Shown: positions 17,261-26,815, numbered from the stretch's first letter. The stretch is DNA of 64,000 nucleotides from CF-46 sp042408445 (GCA_042408445.1 JBHORC010000006.1:1-64000), one strand, 5' to 3'. Numbers and translations are program-made. The notes: generated from the sequence alone by a model not told the origin.

Positions 17261-18181
17261 ATGGGCATGACTGCTCAGGCCGGCACGAGCAACGGGCCGG
17301 GCGCGCCATTGGCGCACCCGGCCCGACGCCGCTTCAGCTGGTCCTTCCTGGGCGTCCTGCCGTTCTTCGTCTTCACCGCGCTGTTCCTGATCTTCCCGAT
17401 CGGGTTTCTCGTCGTCGGGAGCTTCAAGGACAGCAGCAACAACGACGCGTTCACGCTCCAGAACTACGCGAACCTCACGTCACAGCAGGTGTCGCGGGCG
17501 TTCGCGAACAGCATCGAGATCAGCCTCGTGACGGCGATCGCCGGTGCGCTGTTCGGCCTCCTCCTCGCCTACGCCGTGATCATGGGCGGGCTGCCGAAGT
17601 TCTTCCGGACGTTCCTCATGACGTTCTCCGGCGTCGCCTCGAACTTCGCCGGGATCCCCCTCGCGCTCGCGTTCATCTTCACGCTGGGCAACCTCGGCCT
17701 CGTGACCGGCTGGCTGAGGGTCCTGTTCCACATCGATCTCGTGAACGATCTGAACTTCCGGATCCTCTCCAAGACCGGGATCGAGATCGTCTACATGTAC
17801 TTCCAGTTCCCGCTCATGGTCCTGATCATCGCGCCGGCCCTGGACGGCCTGAAGAAGGAGTGGCGCGAGGCGTCGGAGAACATGGGGGCGACCGCCAGCC
17901 AGTACTGGCGCTACGTCGCCCTGCCGATCCTGCTGCCCTCGATCCTCGGCTGCACCGTGCTCCTCTTCGGCAACTCGTTCGGCGCCCAGGCGACCGCGTA
18001 TCAGCTCACGAGCGGCCAGGTGCCGATCGTGACCCTGCTGATCGGCGCCCAGATCAGCGGTGACGTGCTGCACAACCCGGGGCTCGGGTACGCGATGGCG
18101 ATGGGGATGGTCGTGATCATGGGCTTCGCGATCCTGATGTACTCGATCCTCCAGCGACGATCCGAGCGCTGGCTGCGATGA
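17261..18181 (+). CDS. ABC transporter permease (PotB-like)
   Basis: This 306-aa permease has six predicted helices and the EAA-like coupling loop KKEWREASENMGATASQYW near residue 205. It starts at ATG 17261 (a second ATG at 17267 is possible), 33 bases after the binding-protein gene. The stop overlaps the next permease start (ATGA). It forms half of the membrane channel. Confidence 0.93.
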   Translation: MGMTAQAGTSNGPGAPLAHPARRRFSWSFLGVLPFFVFTALFLIFPIGFLVVGSFKDSSNNDAFTLQNYANLTSQQVSRAFANSIEISLVTAIAGALFGLLLAYAVIMGGLPKFFRTFLMTFSGVASNFAGIPLALAFIFTLGNLGLVTGWLRVLFHIDLVNDLNFRILSKTGIEIVYMYFQFPLMVLIIAPALDGLKKEWREASENMGATASQYWRYVALPILLPSILGCTVLLFGNSFGAQATAYQLTSGQVPIVTLLIGAQISGDVLHNPGLGYAMAMGMVVIMGFAILMYSILQRRSERWLR

Positions 18182-19050
18182 CCGGGCCGGCCATCGGGGC
18201 GCGCGCCCCGGAGACGATCGGCAGCATCCAGCGGGAGACGACGAGGCGCCGTCGCTTCCGCGGCTCGACGGTCCTGTCGTGGGTCGTGTTCACGATCGCG
18301 ATGCTGTACTTCTTCGTGCCGCTGATCGCCACCCTGGAGTTCTCGCTCCGGGCGAGGCCGGCGGGCGCCGCGTACACGAACACGTTGAAGGACCCGGCGT
18401 TCTTCTCGAGCCTCGGCTACTCGTTCGTCGTCGGCCTGATCACGATCGTCGTGAGCACCCTGATCATCGTCCCGACCGCCTACTGGGTCCGGCTGCGCCT
18501 GCCCCGGCTTCGGCCGATCGTCGAGTTCGTGACGCTGATGCCGTTCGTCATCCCGCCGGTCATCCTCGCCTTCGGGCTGATCCGTTCCTTCAGCAGTGGG
18601 TTCCTCCCGCTCGCGTCGACGCAGATCGGGAGTGACGCGCTCCTCGTGATCGCCTACACGATCCTGTCGTTCCCGTACATGTACCGGGCCGTCGACAGCG
18701 GGCTCCGAACGATCGACGTCAAGTCGCTCACGGAGGCGGGTCAGAGCCTGGGCTCGGGGACGCTCCGGATCCTCTGGCTGGTGATCTTCCCGAACCTGCG
18801 CGTTGCGATCCTGTCGGGTGCGTTCCTGACGCTCGCGATCGTGATCGGCGAGTTCACGCTGGCCCTGTACCTCGCCCGACCCGCGTTCGGACCGTATCTC
18901 CAGCATCTCGGGCAGAACCGCTCGTACGAGCCGGCGGCCGTGTCGCTGATCAGCTTCCTGCTGACCTGGGGCGCCATGGGTCTCATCGCCCTCCTCGGCC
19001 GGTCGCGCCGCGGCTCGGCCGGAACCGTGGAAGTCGGCGGCGGTCACTGA
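18178..19050 (+). CDS. ABC transporter permease (PotC-like)
   Basis: This 290-aa second channel half has six helices and an EAA-like loop in VKSLTEAGQSLGSGTLR near residue 190. Its ATG overlaps the stop of the first permease, giving coupled synthesis of both halves. The ATPase follows after 55 bases. Confidence 0.93.
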   Translation: MTGPAIGARAPETIGSIQRETTRRRRFRGSTVLSWVVFTIAMLYFFVPLIATLEFSLRARPAGAAYTNTLKDPAFFSSLGYSFVVGLITIVVSTLIIVPTAYWVRLRLPRLRPIVEFVTLMPFVIPPVILAFGLIRSFSSGFLPLASTQIGSDALLVIAYTILSFPYMYRAVDSGLRTIDVKSLTEAGQSLGSGTLRILWLVIFPNLRVAILSGAFLTLAIVIGEFTLALYLARPAFGPYLQHLGQNRSYEPAAVSLISFLLTWGAMGLIALLGRSRRGSAGTVEVGGGH

Positions 19051-19105
19051 TGGCCCGACTCGCTGATCCGCGCCCATCCCTCCCCGTCACGGAGCACACC
19101 GACCG

Positions 19106-20212
19106 ATGAGCTTCCTCGTCCTCGAAGGGATCAAGAAGCGCTTTCCGGGCGCAGCGACGGCGGCCGTGGAGGACTTCAACCTCGCTGCGGAGAAGGGCGA
19201 GTTCGTCTCGTTCCTGGGGCCGTCGGGCTGCGGCAAGACGACCACCCTCCGGATGATCGCCGGCTTCGAGCAGCCCACCGAGGGTTCGATCACGATCGCC
19301 GGCGACGACATCACCCACCGGCCGGCGAACCGCCGGAACATCGGGATGGTGTTCCAGTCGTACGCCCTGTTCCCGAACATGAGCGTCGCGGACAACATCG
19401 GCTTCGGGCTTCGCGTCCGGAAGCGTCCGAAGGACCAGATCCGTAACCGTGTCGGCGAGCTGCTGGAGCTGATCAACCTGCCGGACAAGGGCAACCGCTA
19501 CCCGTATCAGCTCTCCGGCGGCCAGCAGCAGCGTGTCGCCCTTGCGCGGGCGCTCGCGATCGAGCCGGAGGTCCTCCTGCTCGACGAGCCGCTGTCCGCC
19601 CTCGACGCGAAGATCCGGGTCGCGCTCCGCAAGGAGATCCGGTCGATCCAGCGCAAGCTCGGGATCACGACCGTCTACGTCACCCACGACCAGGAGGAGG
19701 CGATGTCGCTGTCCGACCGGGTCGTCGTGATGAGCGAGGGCCGGGTCGAGCAGATCGGGCCGCCGCCGCAGATCTACAACTTTCCGGCGACGCCGTTCGT
19801 CGCCTCGTTCGTGGGCACGCTGAATCTCCTCCCGGCGACCGTCGTCGACCGCGAGAATGCGCGCGTCACGATCGGGGGGCAGGAGATCCGCGGCGCAAAG
19901 GCCGTCGGAGCCGGAAGCAGCGGCAAGGTCACCGTCGCCCTTCGACCGGAGGCGATCGAGCTCGGCGAGGGCGGCGGCGGGAACCGGCTGCGCGGCTCGG
20001 TCGAGGACGTCAGCTTCCTCGGCTCGATCGTCCGGACGCGGATCCGGGTGGAGGACGCGACCCTCTCCTTCGACCAGTTCAACGATCCGGCCCTGGCGGC
20101 GGCGGTCATCGGTGATGGAGTGACGGTCTCCTTCCCCGTCGAGGCGACGCTGATCCTCGAGGGCGCTGCGAGCGCGGACGCCGCCATCGAAGCGGCGATT
20201 GCCGAGAGCTGA
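19106..20212 (+). CDS. ABC transporter ATPase (PotA/FbpC-like)
   Basis: This 368-aa ATPase has Walker A GPSGCGKTT, Q-loop VFQSYALFPNMSV, signature LSGGQQQRVALARAL, Walker B VLLLDEP and switch His in VTHDQEEAM. The C-terminal TOBE domain (about 285-350) is typical of the spermidine/iron/phosphonate group. GGAG lies eleven bases before the ATG. It belongs with the binding protein and permeases upstream. Confidence 0.94.
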   Translation: MSFLVLEGIKKRFPGAATAAVEDFNLAAEKGEFVSFLGPSGCGKTTTLRMIAGFEQPTEGSITIAGDDITHRPANRRNIGMVFQSYALFPNMSVADNIGFGLRVRKRPKDQIRNRVGELLELINLPDKGNRYPYQLSGGQQQRVALARALAIEPEVLLLDEPLSALDAKIRVALRKEIRSIQRKLGITTVYVTHDQEEAMSLSDRVVVMSEGRVEQIGPPPQIYNFPATPFVASFVGTLNLLPATVVDRENARVTIGGQEIRGAKAVGAGSSGKVTVALRPEAIELGEGGGGNRLRGSVEDVSFLGSIVRTRIRVEDATLSFDQFNDPALAAAVIGDGVTVSFPVEATLILEGAASADAAIEAAIAES

Positions 20213-20261
20213 GCGCGCACCAACTGCGTCGTCTCGCGGCGACTCGCGCTCCGTCCGGACC

Positions 20262-21002
20262 ATGACGGCGCTGCACCCCGCCCTCGACGGCATCGAGCTC
20301 GTCGTCTTCGACAAGGACGGGACGCTGATCTCGTTCGAGGCGATGTGGTCCGGCTGGGCCAGAGAGCTCGGCGAGCGGCTGGAGCTGGCGACGCGGCGGC
20401 CGGTCGCCGGCGACGTCTTCGTCACGATCGGCTACGACCCGGCGAACGACGTCGTCCTGCCCGGCGGACCGCTCGCGATCGACACGATGGCCGGGATCCA
20501 CGAACGGGTGGCCGCGGTCCTCCGGCGCTGGTGCCCGAGCGTCTCGGCCGCCCGCCGGATCCTCGCCGAGGCCTGGATCGAGCCGGATCCCGTCGAGCGG
20601 GCGGTCCCGCTCGCCGACCTCACCGGGCTCTTCTCGACGCTTCGCGACGCGGGCCGAACCATCGCCGTTGCGACGACGGACGACCGGCGGCCGACGGAGG
20701 CGACGCTGCGCGGCCTCGGGCTGGCGGAGCTGGTCGCCGCGGTCGTCTGCGGCGACGACGACGGCCCGACCAAACCGGACCCGGCGACGCTGATCGCGGT
20801 CGCGGCCGAGGTCGGGATTGCCGTGAGCCGCACCGCGATGGTCGGGGACACGCCGGCCGACCTGCGGATGGCCCGCGAGGCCCGCGCCGGGCGATCCATC
20901 GGCGTCCGGAGCGGCGTCACGGCGGCCGCGGAGCTCGTCCCCTTCGCGGACGTGATCCTCGAAACCGTCGGCGGTCTGCTGGAGCGTCCGACGGCCTCCT
21001 GA
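20262..21002 (+). CDS. HAD-superfamily phosphatase
   Basis: This 246-aa hydrolase has the four HAD motifs: DKDGTL with the nucleophile Asp, TTDDRRPT, the Lys in TKPDPATL and GDTPADL. A helical cap sits between motifs I and II, as in phosphoglycolate-phosphatase-like enzymes. It follows the ABC ATPase by 49 bases in the same direction and probably belongs to that operon, which could mean the imported compound carries or receives a phosphoryl group. ATG 20262 is used although no clear ribosome site is visible. It does not look like a full phosphonoacetaldehyde hydrolase, but that cannot be excluded. Confidence 0.85.
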   Translation: MTALHPALDGIELVVFDKDGTLISFEAMWSGWARELGERLELATRRPVAGDVFVTIGYDPANDVVLPGGPLAIDTMAGIHERVAAVLRRWCPSVSAARRILAEAWIEPDPVERAVPLADLTGLFSTLRDAGRTIAVATTDDRRPTEATLRGLGLAELVAAVVCGDDDGPTKPDPATLIAVAAEVGIAVSRTAMVGDTPADLRMAREARAGRSIGVRSGVTAAAELVPFADVILETVGGLLERPTAS

Positions 21003-21234
21003 CGCGACGGTCGCGGGCCGGCCGGTGCCGCGCCCGTGCCGCGTACGCGCCGCGCCCGCGCCGCGCCCGTGCTGTGCCGTGCCGCGAGCGATCCGCCCGC
21101 CGGTCGTCGCGGACCGTTCCCGGCGGTACCTCTGGGCTATCGCTCCCGAACGGTCGTGTCCGTACGGTTCGAACAGGTGTCGGGCGTCCCCCGTCGGCGC
21201 CCGGCTCACCGCGCACGAGGAACCGCCCCGGCAC

Positions 21235-24200
21235 ATGGCCGTCGCCTACGAGCCACCCGATCCCGACGCCCTTCTCGGGCTGGGCGAAGTCGCCGCGGCC
21301 GCCGGCATCACCCGGGCGACCGCCCGGGCCTGGTGCTTCTCCGGTCGCCTGCCGTCCGTCAGCGGGCCGAACAAGGAGCCGCTCGTCCGACGGGCCGACC
21401 TCGAGACGCTGATGTCCCGACGGACGTCGACGGGTGCCGCGCGGACGGCCGTCCACGATCCCGATGCCGGTGGCGACGCGCTGCGGCGCCTGGCCGCCGA
21501 GGTGAGCGGCCGGCTCGACCTGGAGACGATCTTCGACGACGTCACCGCCGACGCGATGCGCGTCTTCGGCCTCGCGCGGGCGGGCCTGTGGCTGATCGAC
21601 GCCCGGAGCGCAACGCCCTTCTCGCTTGGCGCGCACCGCGGCCTCACGGACGAGGTCCTTCGCTGGGTGTCCGGGCTCCACGCCGACGCCCCCGTCGCCG
21701 GGATCCGCGCCATCGAGCGGCGCGAGGTCGTCGTCCTCCGTGACGCATTCCGCGAGGCCACCGGCGAGGCCCACGGCCTCTATGCCCGGAACGGCATCCG
21801 GAGCATCTGCTTCGCCCCGATCATCTTCCGCGACGAGCCCGTCGGGCTGTTCGTGCTCTATCACGATCGCGTCCACGACTGGACGCCGGAGGAGACCGCC
21901 CTCGCCAAGGGCTTCGCCGATCAGATGGCCGCGGCCGTGGGCAACGCCCAGCTGCTCACCTCGGTTCGATCGCTCGCGGCCCGCCTGGAAGCGGTCGAGG
22001 AGCTCGCGATCCGCCTCAACCGGACGCGAACCCTCGAGGAGATCGCCGGGCTCGTCCTCGAAGGAACGCAGCGGCTGATCGCCCACGATTCGATCCGCGT
22101 CTACCGGGCGGACCATGAAGCCGGGATCTGCGAGCCGTTGCGGTTCGCCGGAACGTTCCGCGGCTCCACGAACCCACCGCTCGAGCAGTTCCGGATGCGG
22201 ATCGGCGAGGGGATCACGGGCTGGACGATCGCGAACAACCAGTCGGTCCTGCTCGGCGACGCCGCCGCGGACCCGCGAGACCTGGCCCGGCTCGCCGGGT
22301 CCGAGCAGGAATCGATCATGACGGTCCCGATCAGCTTCGAGGACCAGGTCTACGGCTCGATCGTCGTGGCCGCGACCGGCAACGATCGGTTCGATCACCA
22401 GGACCTGACGACGCTGACGATCTTCGCGGGCTACGCGGCCCAGGCGATCGTGAACTCGCAGCAGCTCGAGCAGCTCGAGCGGCAGCGTCGCGAGCTCGAG
22501 CACCAGCTGGCGAGCCAGCGCCGGCTTCTCGAGGTCAACGAGCGGCTCATCTCGACGCGCGATCCGAAGGGCGTCCTCGAGATGATCGCGGACTCCCTGA
22601 AGACGATCGTCCCGTACGACTCGCTCACGATCTACCGCTGCGACTTCGAGGCGCGCGTGCGGCGCGCGGTCGTGGCCCGCGACCGATTCGCGGACGTGAT
22701 CCTCGACTATGCGGGGCCGATCGACATCGGCATCACCGGTTGGGTCATCGCCCACGGCGAGGGCGTCCTCGCCAACGACGCGCTCGGTGATCCCCGCTCC
22801 GTCCAGATCCCGGGCACCCCGGCCGAGCCGGAGGCGATGATCGTCGTCCCGGTGCGCGTCGGTGGCGAGGTCGTCGGCACGCTCAACGTCGGGCGGATGG
22901 GCCACGAGGAGGCGTACTTCAGCCAGAACGAGTTCGAGCTCGTCCAGCTGTTCGCCGGGCAGGCATCGCTCGCCCTGGAGAACGCCGAGGTCCACGGTGC
23001 GGTCACGGTCCGCGCAGAGCACGACGCGCTGACCGGCCTCCGGAACCACGGTTCGTTCCAGCGCGAGCTCGGCCAGGCGATCGCCCGGGCGGAGGGCGCG
23101 CCGTTCGCGCTGCTCATGCTCGACCTCGACGCGTTCAAGGGCTTCAACGACTCGTGCGGCCACCCAGCGGGCGACGCGCTCCTGGCCGGCGTCGGCGAGG
23201 CGATGCGGTCCGCGACGCGCTCCGGTGACGGTCTCTACCGATACGGCGGTGACGAGTTCGCCGTGATCCTGTCCGGTGCGACCCGGATCGAGGCGTTCGA
23301 GGTGGTGGACCGTCTTCGCCGGGCAGTCGCCGCCGTCCCGTCACCCACGGGCCCGCGCGTCACGATCTCAGCCGGCGTCGCCTGCTACCCCGACGACGGG
23401 ACGACGAAGGACGACCTCGTGGCCGCCGCGGACCAGTCGCTCTATCTCGCCAAGCCCGCGTCGGCGCGGCGGGGAGAGGACGCGGACGCGGCTCGCCGCG
23501 ACCCCTACCTGTCCGCCCTGGACGAGACGGCCATCGCCCTGATGAACCGCCACGATCCGCAGGACCTCCTCGAGACGATCATCGCCCGGGCGGCGGCGCT
23601 CGTCGGCACGCCGCACGGCTTCATCTACCTCGTCGAGCCGGACGGCGAATGGCTCGTGGTCCGTCACGGGATCGGCATCTTCACCGACTTCCTCGGCCAT
23701 CGCATGCCGGTCGCCGAGGGGCTGAGCGGCCAGGTCTTCCGCGAGGGCCGGCCCATCGCGGTCGACGACTACGACGCCTTCACGGCCCGCTCCGACGCGA
23801 TGCCGAAGCGGGTCTTCGGTGCCGTCTGCGGGATCCCGCTCACGACCGGCGGCCGCGTCGTCGGCGTCATCGGTCTGGCATCCGGCTCCTACGAACGCCA
23901 GTTCGGCACGCGCGAGATGGCGGCGCTCAGCCGCTTCGCCCAGCTTGCCTCGATCGCTCTCGACAACGCCCACCTCTTCGCGGCCGCCCAGCGCGGCGCC
24001 CTGTACGACCAGGTCACCGGGCTGCCGAACCGGGAGCTCCTGACCGATCGGGTCGCCCACTCGCTCGCCTGGAGCCGGGAGGGGGACCAGGATCCGATTG
24101 CGCTGATCCTGCTCGACCTCGATCGGTTCAAGGTCATCAACGAGAGCCTCGGCCACGCCGTCGGCGATTCGCTGCTCGTCGTGGTCGGCGAGCGGCTCCA

Positions 24201-25305
24201 GCAGTGCGTCCGGCCCGGTGACACCGTCGCACGGTTCGGCGGCGACGAGTTCGGCGTGATCCTCGACGGGATCACGAGCGTCGAGGACGCCCATCGGGCC
24301 GCGGACCGGATCCTCCAGGAGCTGAGCGCCCCGTTCCGGCTCGGGGACCGCGACTGGTACGTGAACGCGTCGCTCGGCATCGCGATCGCGTGGCCGGGCC
24401 GGGCCACCCCCGGTGACGTGTTCCGGGAGGCAGAGGTCGCGCTCGTCCGGGCGAAGGCGACGCCGGGTCCGCGGTACGTCCTCTTCGAGCCGGAGATGAG
24501 CGCGGCGACCCTCGAGCGGGTCGAGCTGGAGAACGACCTCCGCCGGGCGCTCGAGCGCCAGGAGCTGCGGCTCCACTACCAGCCGCTCGTCGACCTCCGG
24601 ACGGACCGGATCGTCGGCCTGGAGGCGCTCATCCGCTGGGAGCACCCGACGCGCGGCCTCATCCCGCCGCTCGCATTCATCCCGCTGGCCGAGGAGACGG
24701 GCCTGATCATCCCGATCGGGCGCTGGGTGATCGAGACGGCCTGCCGCCAGGCGCGTCGCTGGCTCGAGGAGCTGCCGGACGCGCCGCTCGTGATGAGCGT
24801 CAACCTCTCCGCGCGGCAGTTCGCCCAGCCGTCGCTCGTCGACGACATCCGGACGATCCTGGAGGCGACCGACCTGCCGGCCGAGCGTCTCGAGCTCGAG
24901 ATCACCGAGTCCGTCCTGCTCGACGAGGGCGAGGACAGCGGCCGGACGCTGCAGGCGCTCCGGAACCTCGGCGTCCGGCTCGTCCTCGACGACTTCGGGA
25001 CGGGCTACTCCTCGCTGTCGTACCTGCGGCGGCTGCCGCTGGACACGCTGAAGATCGATCGGTCGTTCGTCGACGGCATCGACGCGGACGGATCGAACCT
25101 GCCGATCGTCCAGGCCGTGATCGCCCTCGCCCACGGACTCGGGATCGAGGTCGTGGCCGAGGGGATCGAGACCGCGGCCCAGTCGGCTCGTCTCCGCGAG
25201 CTGGTCTGCGACCGCGGCCAGGGCTTCTACTACGCCCGGCCGCAACCGCCCGAGGCGCTGTCGGGATTGCTCAAGGGCGGAACGGCGCCCGCTGCGGGGG
25301 TCTGA
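21235..25305 (+). CDS. HTH-GAF-GGDEF-GAF-GGDEF-EAL cyclic-di-GMP regulator
   Basis: The protein has 1356 aa and no membrane segment. Order: MerR-like helix-turn-helix (about 12-63; LGEVAAAAGITRATARAW), three GAF domains (about 80-580), GGDEF1 (motif 671-675), a fourth GAF (about 765-920), GGDEF2 (motif 1002-1006) and EAL (about 1090-1345, EALIRW at 1130). Both GGDEF domains have intact catalytic motifs and RxxD inhibitory sites (RSGD, RPGD). The EAL part keeps DDFGTGYSS, KIDRSF and AEGIET. It could thus make and degrade c-di-GMP in the cytosol under ligand control, and perhaps bind DNA. ATG 21235 precedes the first folded domain; the upstream frame is Arg/Pro-rich. Confidence 0.9.
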   Translation: MAVAYEPPDPDALLGLGEVAAAAGITRATARAWCFSGRLPSVSGPNKEPLVRRADLETLMSRRTSTGAARTAVHDPDAGGDALRRLAAEVSGRLDLETIFDDVTADAMRVFGLARAGLWLIDARSATPFSLGAHRGLTDEVLRWVSGLHADAPVAGIRAIERREVVVLRDAFREATGEAHGLYARNGIRSICFAPIIFRDEPVGLFVLYHDRVHDWTPEETALAKGFADQMAAAVGNAQLLTSVRSLAARLEAVEELAIRLNRTRTLEEIAGLVLEGTQRLIAHDSIRVYRADHEAGICEPLRFAGTFRGSTNPPLEQFRMRIGEGITGWTIANNQSVLLGDAAADPRDLARLAGSEQESIMTVPISFEDQVYGSIVVAATGNDRFDHQDLTTLTIFAGYAAQAIVNSQQLEQLERQRRELEHQLASQRRLLEVNERLISTRDPKGVLEMIADSLKTIVPYDSLTIYRCDFEARVRRAVVARDRFADVILDYAGPIDIGITGWVIAHGEGVLANDALGDPRSVQIPGTPAEPEAMIVVPVRVGGEVVGTLNVGRMGHEEAYFSQNEFELVQLFAGQASLALENAEVHGAVTVRAEHDALTGLRNHGSFQRELGQAIARAEGAPFALLMLDLDAFKGFNDSCGHPAGDALLAGVGEAMRSATRSGDGLYRYGGDEFAVILSGATRIEAFEVVDRLRRAVAAVPSPTGPRVTISAGVACYPDDGTTKDDLVAAADQSLYLAKPASARRGEDADAARRDPYLSALDETAIALMNRHDPQDLLETIIARAAALVGTPHGFIYLVEPDGEWLVVRHGIGIFTDFLGHRMPVAEGLSGQVFREGRPIAVDDYDAFTARSDAMPKRVFGAVCGIPLTTGGRVVGVIGLASGSYERQFGTREMAALSRFAQLASIALDNAHLFAAAQRGALYDQVTGLPNRELLTDRVAHSLAWSREGDQDPIALILLDLDRFKVINESLGHAVGDSLLVVVGERLQQCVRPGDTVARFGGDEFGVILDGITSVEDAHRAADRILQELSAPFRLGDRDWYVNASLGIAIAWPGRATPGDVFREAEVALVRAKATPGPRYVLFEPEMSAATLERVELENDLRRALERQELRLHYQPLVDLRTDRIVGLEALIRWEHPTRGLIPPLAFIPLAEETGLIIPIGRWVIETACRQARRWLEELPDAPLVMSVNLSARQFAQPSLVDDIRTILEATDLPAERLELEITESVLLDEGEDSGRTLQALRNLGVRLVLDDFGTGYSSLSYLRRLPLDTLKIDRSFVDGIDADGSNLPIVQAVIALAHGLGIEVVAEGIETAAQSARLRELVCDRGQGFYYARPQPPEALSGLLKGGTAPAAGV

Positions 25306-25321
25306 ATCCCGGTCGCCGGCT

Positions 25322-25354
25322 GGGCGGCGGTGGGGGCGCGGGGGCGGGGCGGGG
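25322..25354 (+). other. G-quadruplex-prone tract between convergent genes
   Basis: The 85-base gap between the GGDEF/EAL gene and the convergent membrane-protein gene contains at least five runs of three to five G separated by loops of a few bases. Such a tract could form a G-quadruplex in the plus-strand RNA or DNA and stall polymerase. It may replace a hairpin terminator, or may just reflect base composition. Confidence 0.35.
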
Positions 25355-25390
25355 CATCGGCCTGAGCGCGCCGCGGGGCGCCGCGATGTC

Positions 25391-26095
25391 CTAGCGGCGG
25401 CTTCCCGTCAGCCGCAGCAGGAACAGGAACAGGTTGATGAAGTCCAGGTAGAGCTGGAGCGCGCCGATGACGGCCGCCTTCTCCACCGAGCCGATCGCGA
25501 TCGCGAGCGTCCCGTTCTGGATCCGCTGGACGTCGAAGGCGGTCAGCGCCGTGAAGAGGATCACGCCGACGACCGAGATCAGGAGCGCGAGCCCGCTGCT
25601 CTGCAGGAACAGGTTCACGACGATCGCAACGATCAGCCCGATCAGGCCCATGACAAAGAACCCGCCGAGGCTCGCGAGCGACCGCTTCGTCGTCGCGCCG
25701 TACAGCGCGGCGCCGCCGAACATCGCCGAGGCGCTCAGGAACGCGGTCACAACCGACGTCTGCGTGTACGCCTGGACGATCAGGCCGACGGTGAGCCCGA
25801 GGCTCGCCGCGTAGACGAAGAAGAGCCCGAGCGCGAGCGTCGCGTTCATCTGCCGGATCAGGCCGCTGATCGCGAACACGATCGCGAGCTGGCCGAAGAA
25901 CAGCAGCAGGAAGTTCCCCTGGGCGAAGGACGTGAGCGTCGGCGACGACTGGACCACGGCGGCGACGCCGGCGGTGAGCAGCAGCCCGGCGAACATCCAC
26001 GTGAACGCGTGGACGAGGAACCGCTGGGTGAGGTCGACGCTCGGCCGGACGCCGGCCTGGGCCGGTGTCGAGCCGAAGGGGTTGTTGGTCATCAT
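25391..26095 (-). CDS. Bax inhibitor-1 (YccA/YbhL) family membrane protein
   Basis: This 234-aa protein has seven hydrophobic helices. Conserved elements include MNATLALGLFFVYAASLGL, SASAMFGGAALYGATTKR and LFTALTAFDVQRIQ, typical of the family, which forms pH-sensitive calcium leak channels or regulates membrane proteases. GGAG precedes two adjacent ATG codons (26095 and 26092). The first overlaps the stop of the cobalamin adenosyltransferase gene (ATGA), so the pair is coupled, though no functional link is obvious. Confidence 0.92.
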   Translation of the reverse strand: MMTNNPFGSTPAQAGVRPSVDLTQRFLVHAFTWMFAGLLLTAGVAAVVQSSPTLTSFAQGNFLLLFFGQLAIVFAISGLIRQMNATLALGLFFVYAASLGLTVGLIVQAYTQTSVVTAFLSASAMFGGAALYGATTKRSLASLGGFFVMGLIGLIVAIVVNLFLQSSGLALLISVVGVILFTALTAFDVQRIQNGTLAIAIGSVEKAAVIGALQLYLDFINLFLFLLRLTGSRR

Positions 26096-26772
26096 GGCTG
26101 GCTCCTCGAGGTGGCGGGTCGGCGACCGTTCGGACGCGTGCGATCTGGTCGGGATGGTGGTGCCGGCCGTGCCTCTGCCTGTTCGGCCGCGCGGGCGAGC
26201 ACCCAGAGGAGGTCGGCGAGACGGTTGAGGTACGGTAGCAAATGGGTTCCGGGAATCAATCCCTGGTCAGCGAGGGTGACGGCCCGCCGCTCCGCGCGAC
26301 GGACGATCGTCCGGGCGAGCTCCAGCGCCGCGCTCGTGAGCGTCTCGCCGGGGACGACGAACTCGGTCGGCATCCGGACGTGGGCCTCGGCCTCGCGAAG
26401 GATCGCGTCCAGCCCCTCGACCATCGAGGCCGAGACGCGCGTCACGCCCTCCTCCTGGCGATCCCAGGCATCTGGCTGCGTGGCGAGCTCGGCGGCGGCG
26501 ACGAACAGCTCCCGCTGGAGCCGCAGGATCAGGGCGGGCAGGTCGCCGAAGCCGGCGTTCAACGTCCCGATCCGGCCCTTGACGCCGAGCGGGGCGCGGG
26601 CGAGGGCGAGCGCTGCGACGGCTTCGTCGATCGTGCCGTAGGCCTCCGTCCGGAGGTCGTCCTTGCGGATCCGCTCACCGCCGAACAGCAGCCCGGTCGT
26701 GCCGTCGTCGCCACGGCGCGTCGCGACGGCAGATTCGAAGCCGTTGGTCGCTTCGTCGTCGGGGGCGGTCAT
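26092..26772 (-). CDS. ATP:cob(I)alamin adenosyltransferase, PduO type
   Basis: This 226-aa enzyme transfers adenosine from ATP to cob(I)alamin to give coenzyme B12. PduO-type motifs are present: TRRGDDGTTGLL at the N-terminus, KDDLRTEAYGTIDE, FVVPGETL and ARTIVRRAERR. The C-terminal 25 residues are an Arg/Pro-rich tail. It lies 43 bases after the MIP18-like gene and overlaps the Bax-inhibitor gene. Its product would serve B12 enzymes elsewhere; the corrinoid protein at 0.3 kb uses methyl-B12 chemistry instead. Confidence 0.92.
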   Translation of the reverse strand: MTAPDDEATNGFESAVATRRGDDGTTGLLFGGERIRKDDLRTEAYGTIDEAVAALALARAPLGVKGRIGTLNAGFGDLPALILRLQRELFVAAAELATQPDAWDRQEEGVTRVSASMVEGLDAILREAEAHVRMPTEFVVPGETLTSAALELARTIVRRAERRAVTLADQGLIPGTHLLPYLNRLADLLWVLARAAEQAEARPAPPSRPDRTRPNGRRPATSRSQP

Positions 26773-26815
26773 CGGTGGGTCGGCGCGGGGTCGTGCGAGC
26801 GAGATGGAGGCTCGG

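Noticed and set aside
20917..23163. 748-codon minus-strand frame opposite the GGDEF/EAL gene
   Set aside because: Arg/Asp/Val-rich shadow with no recognisable domain.
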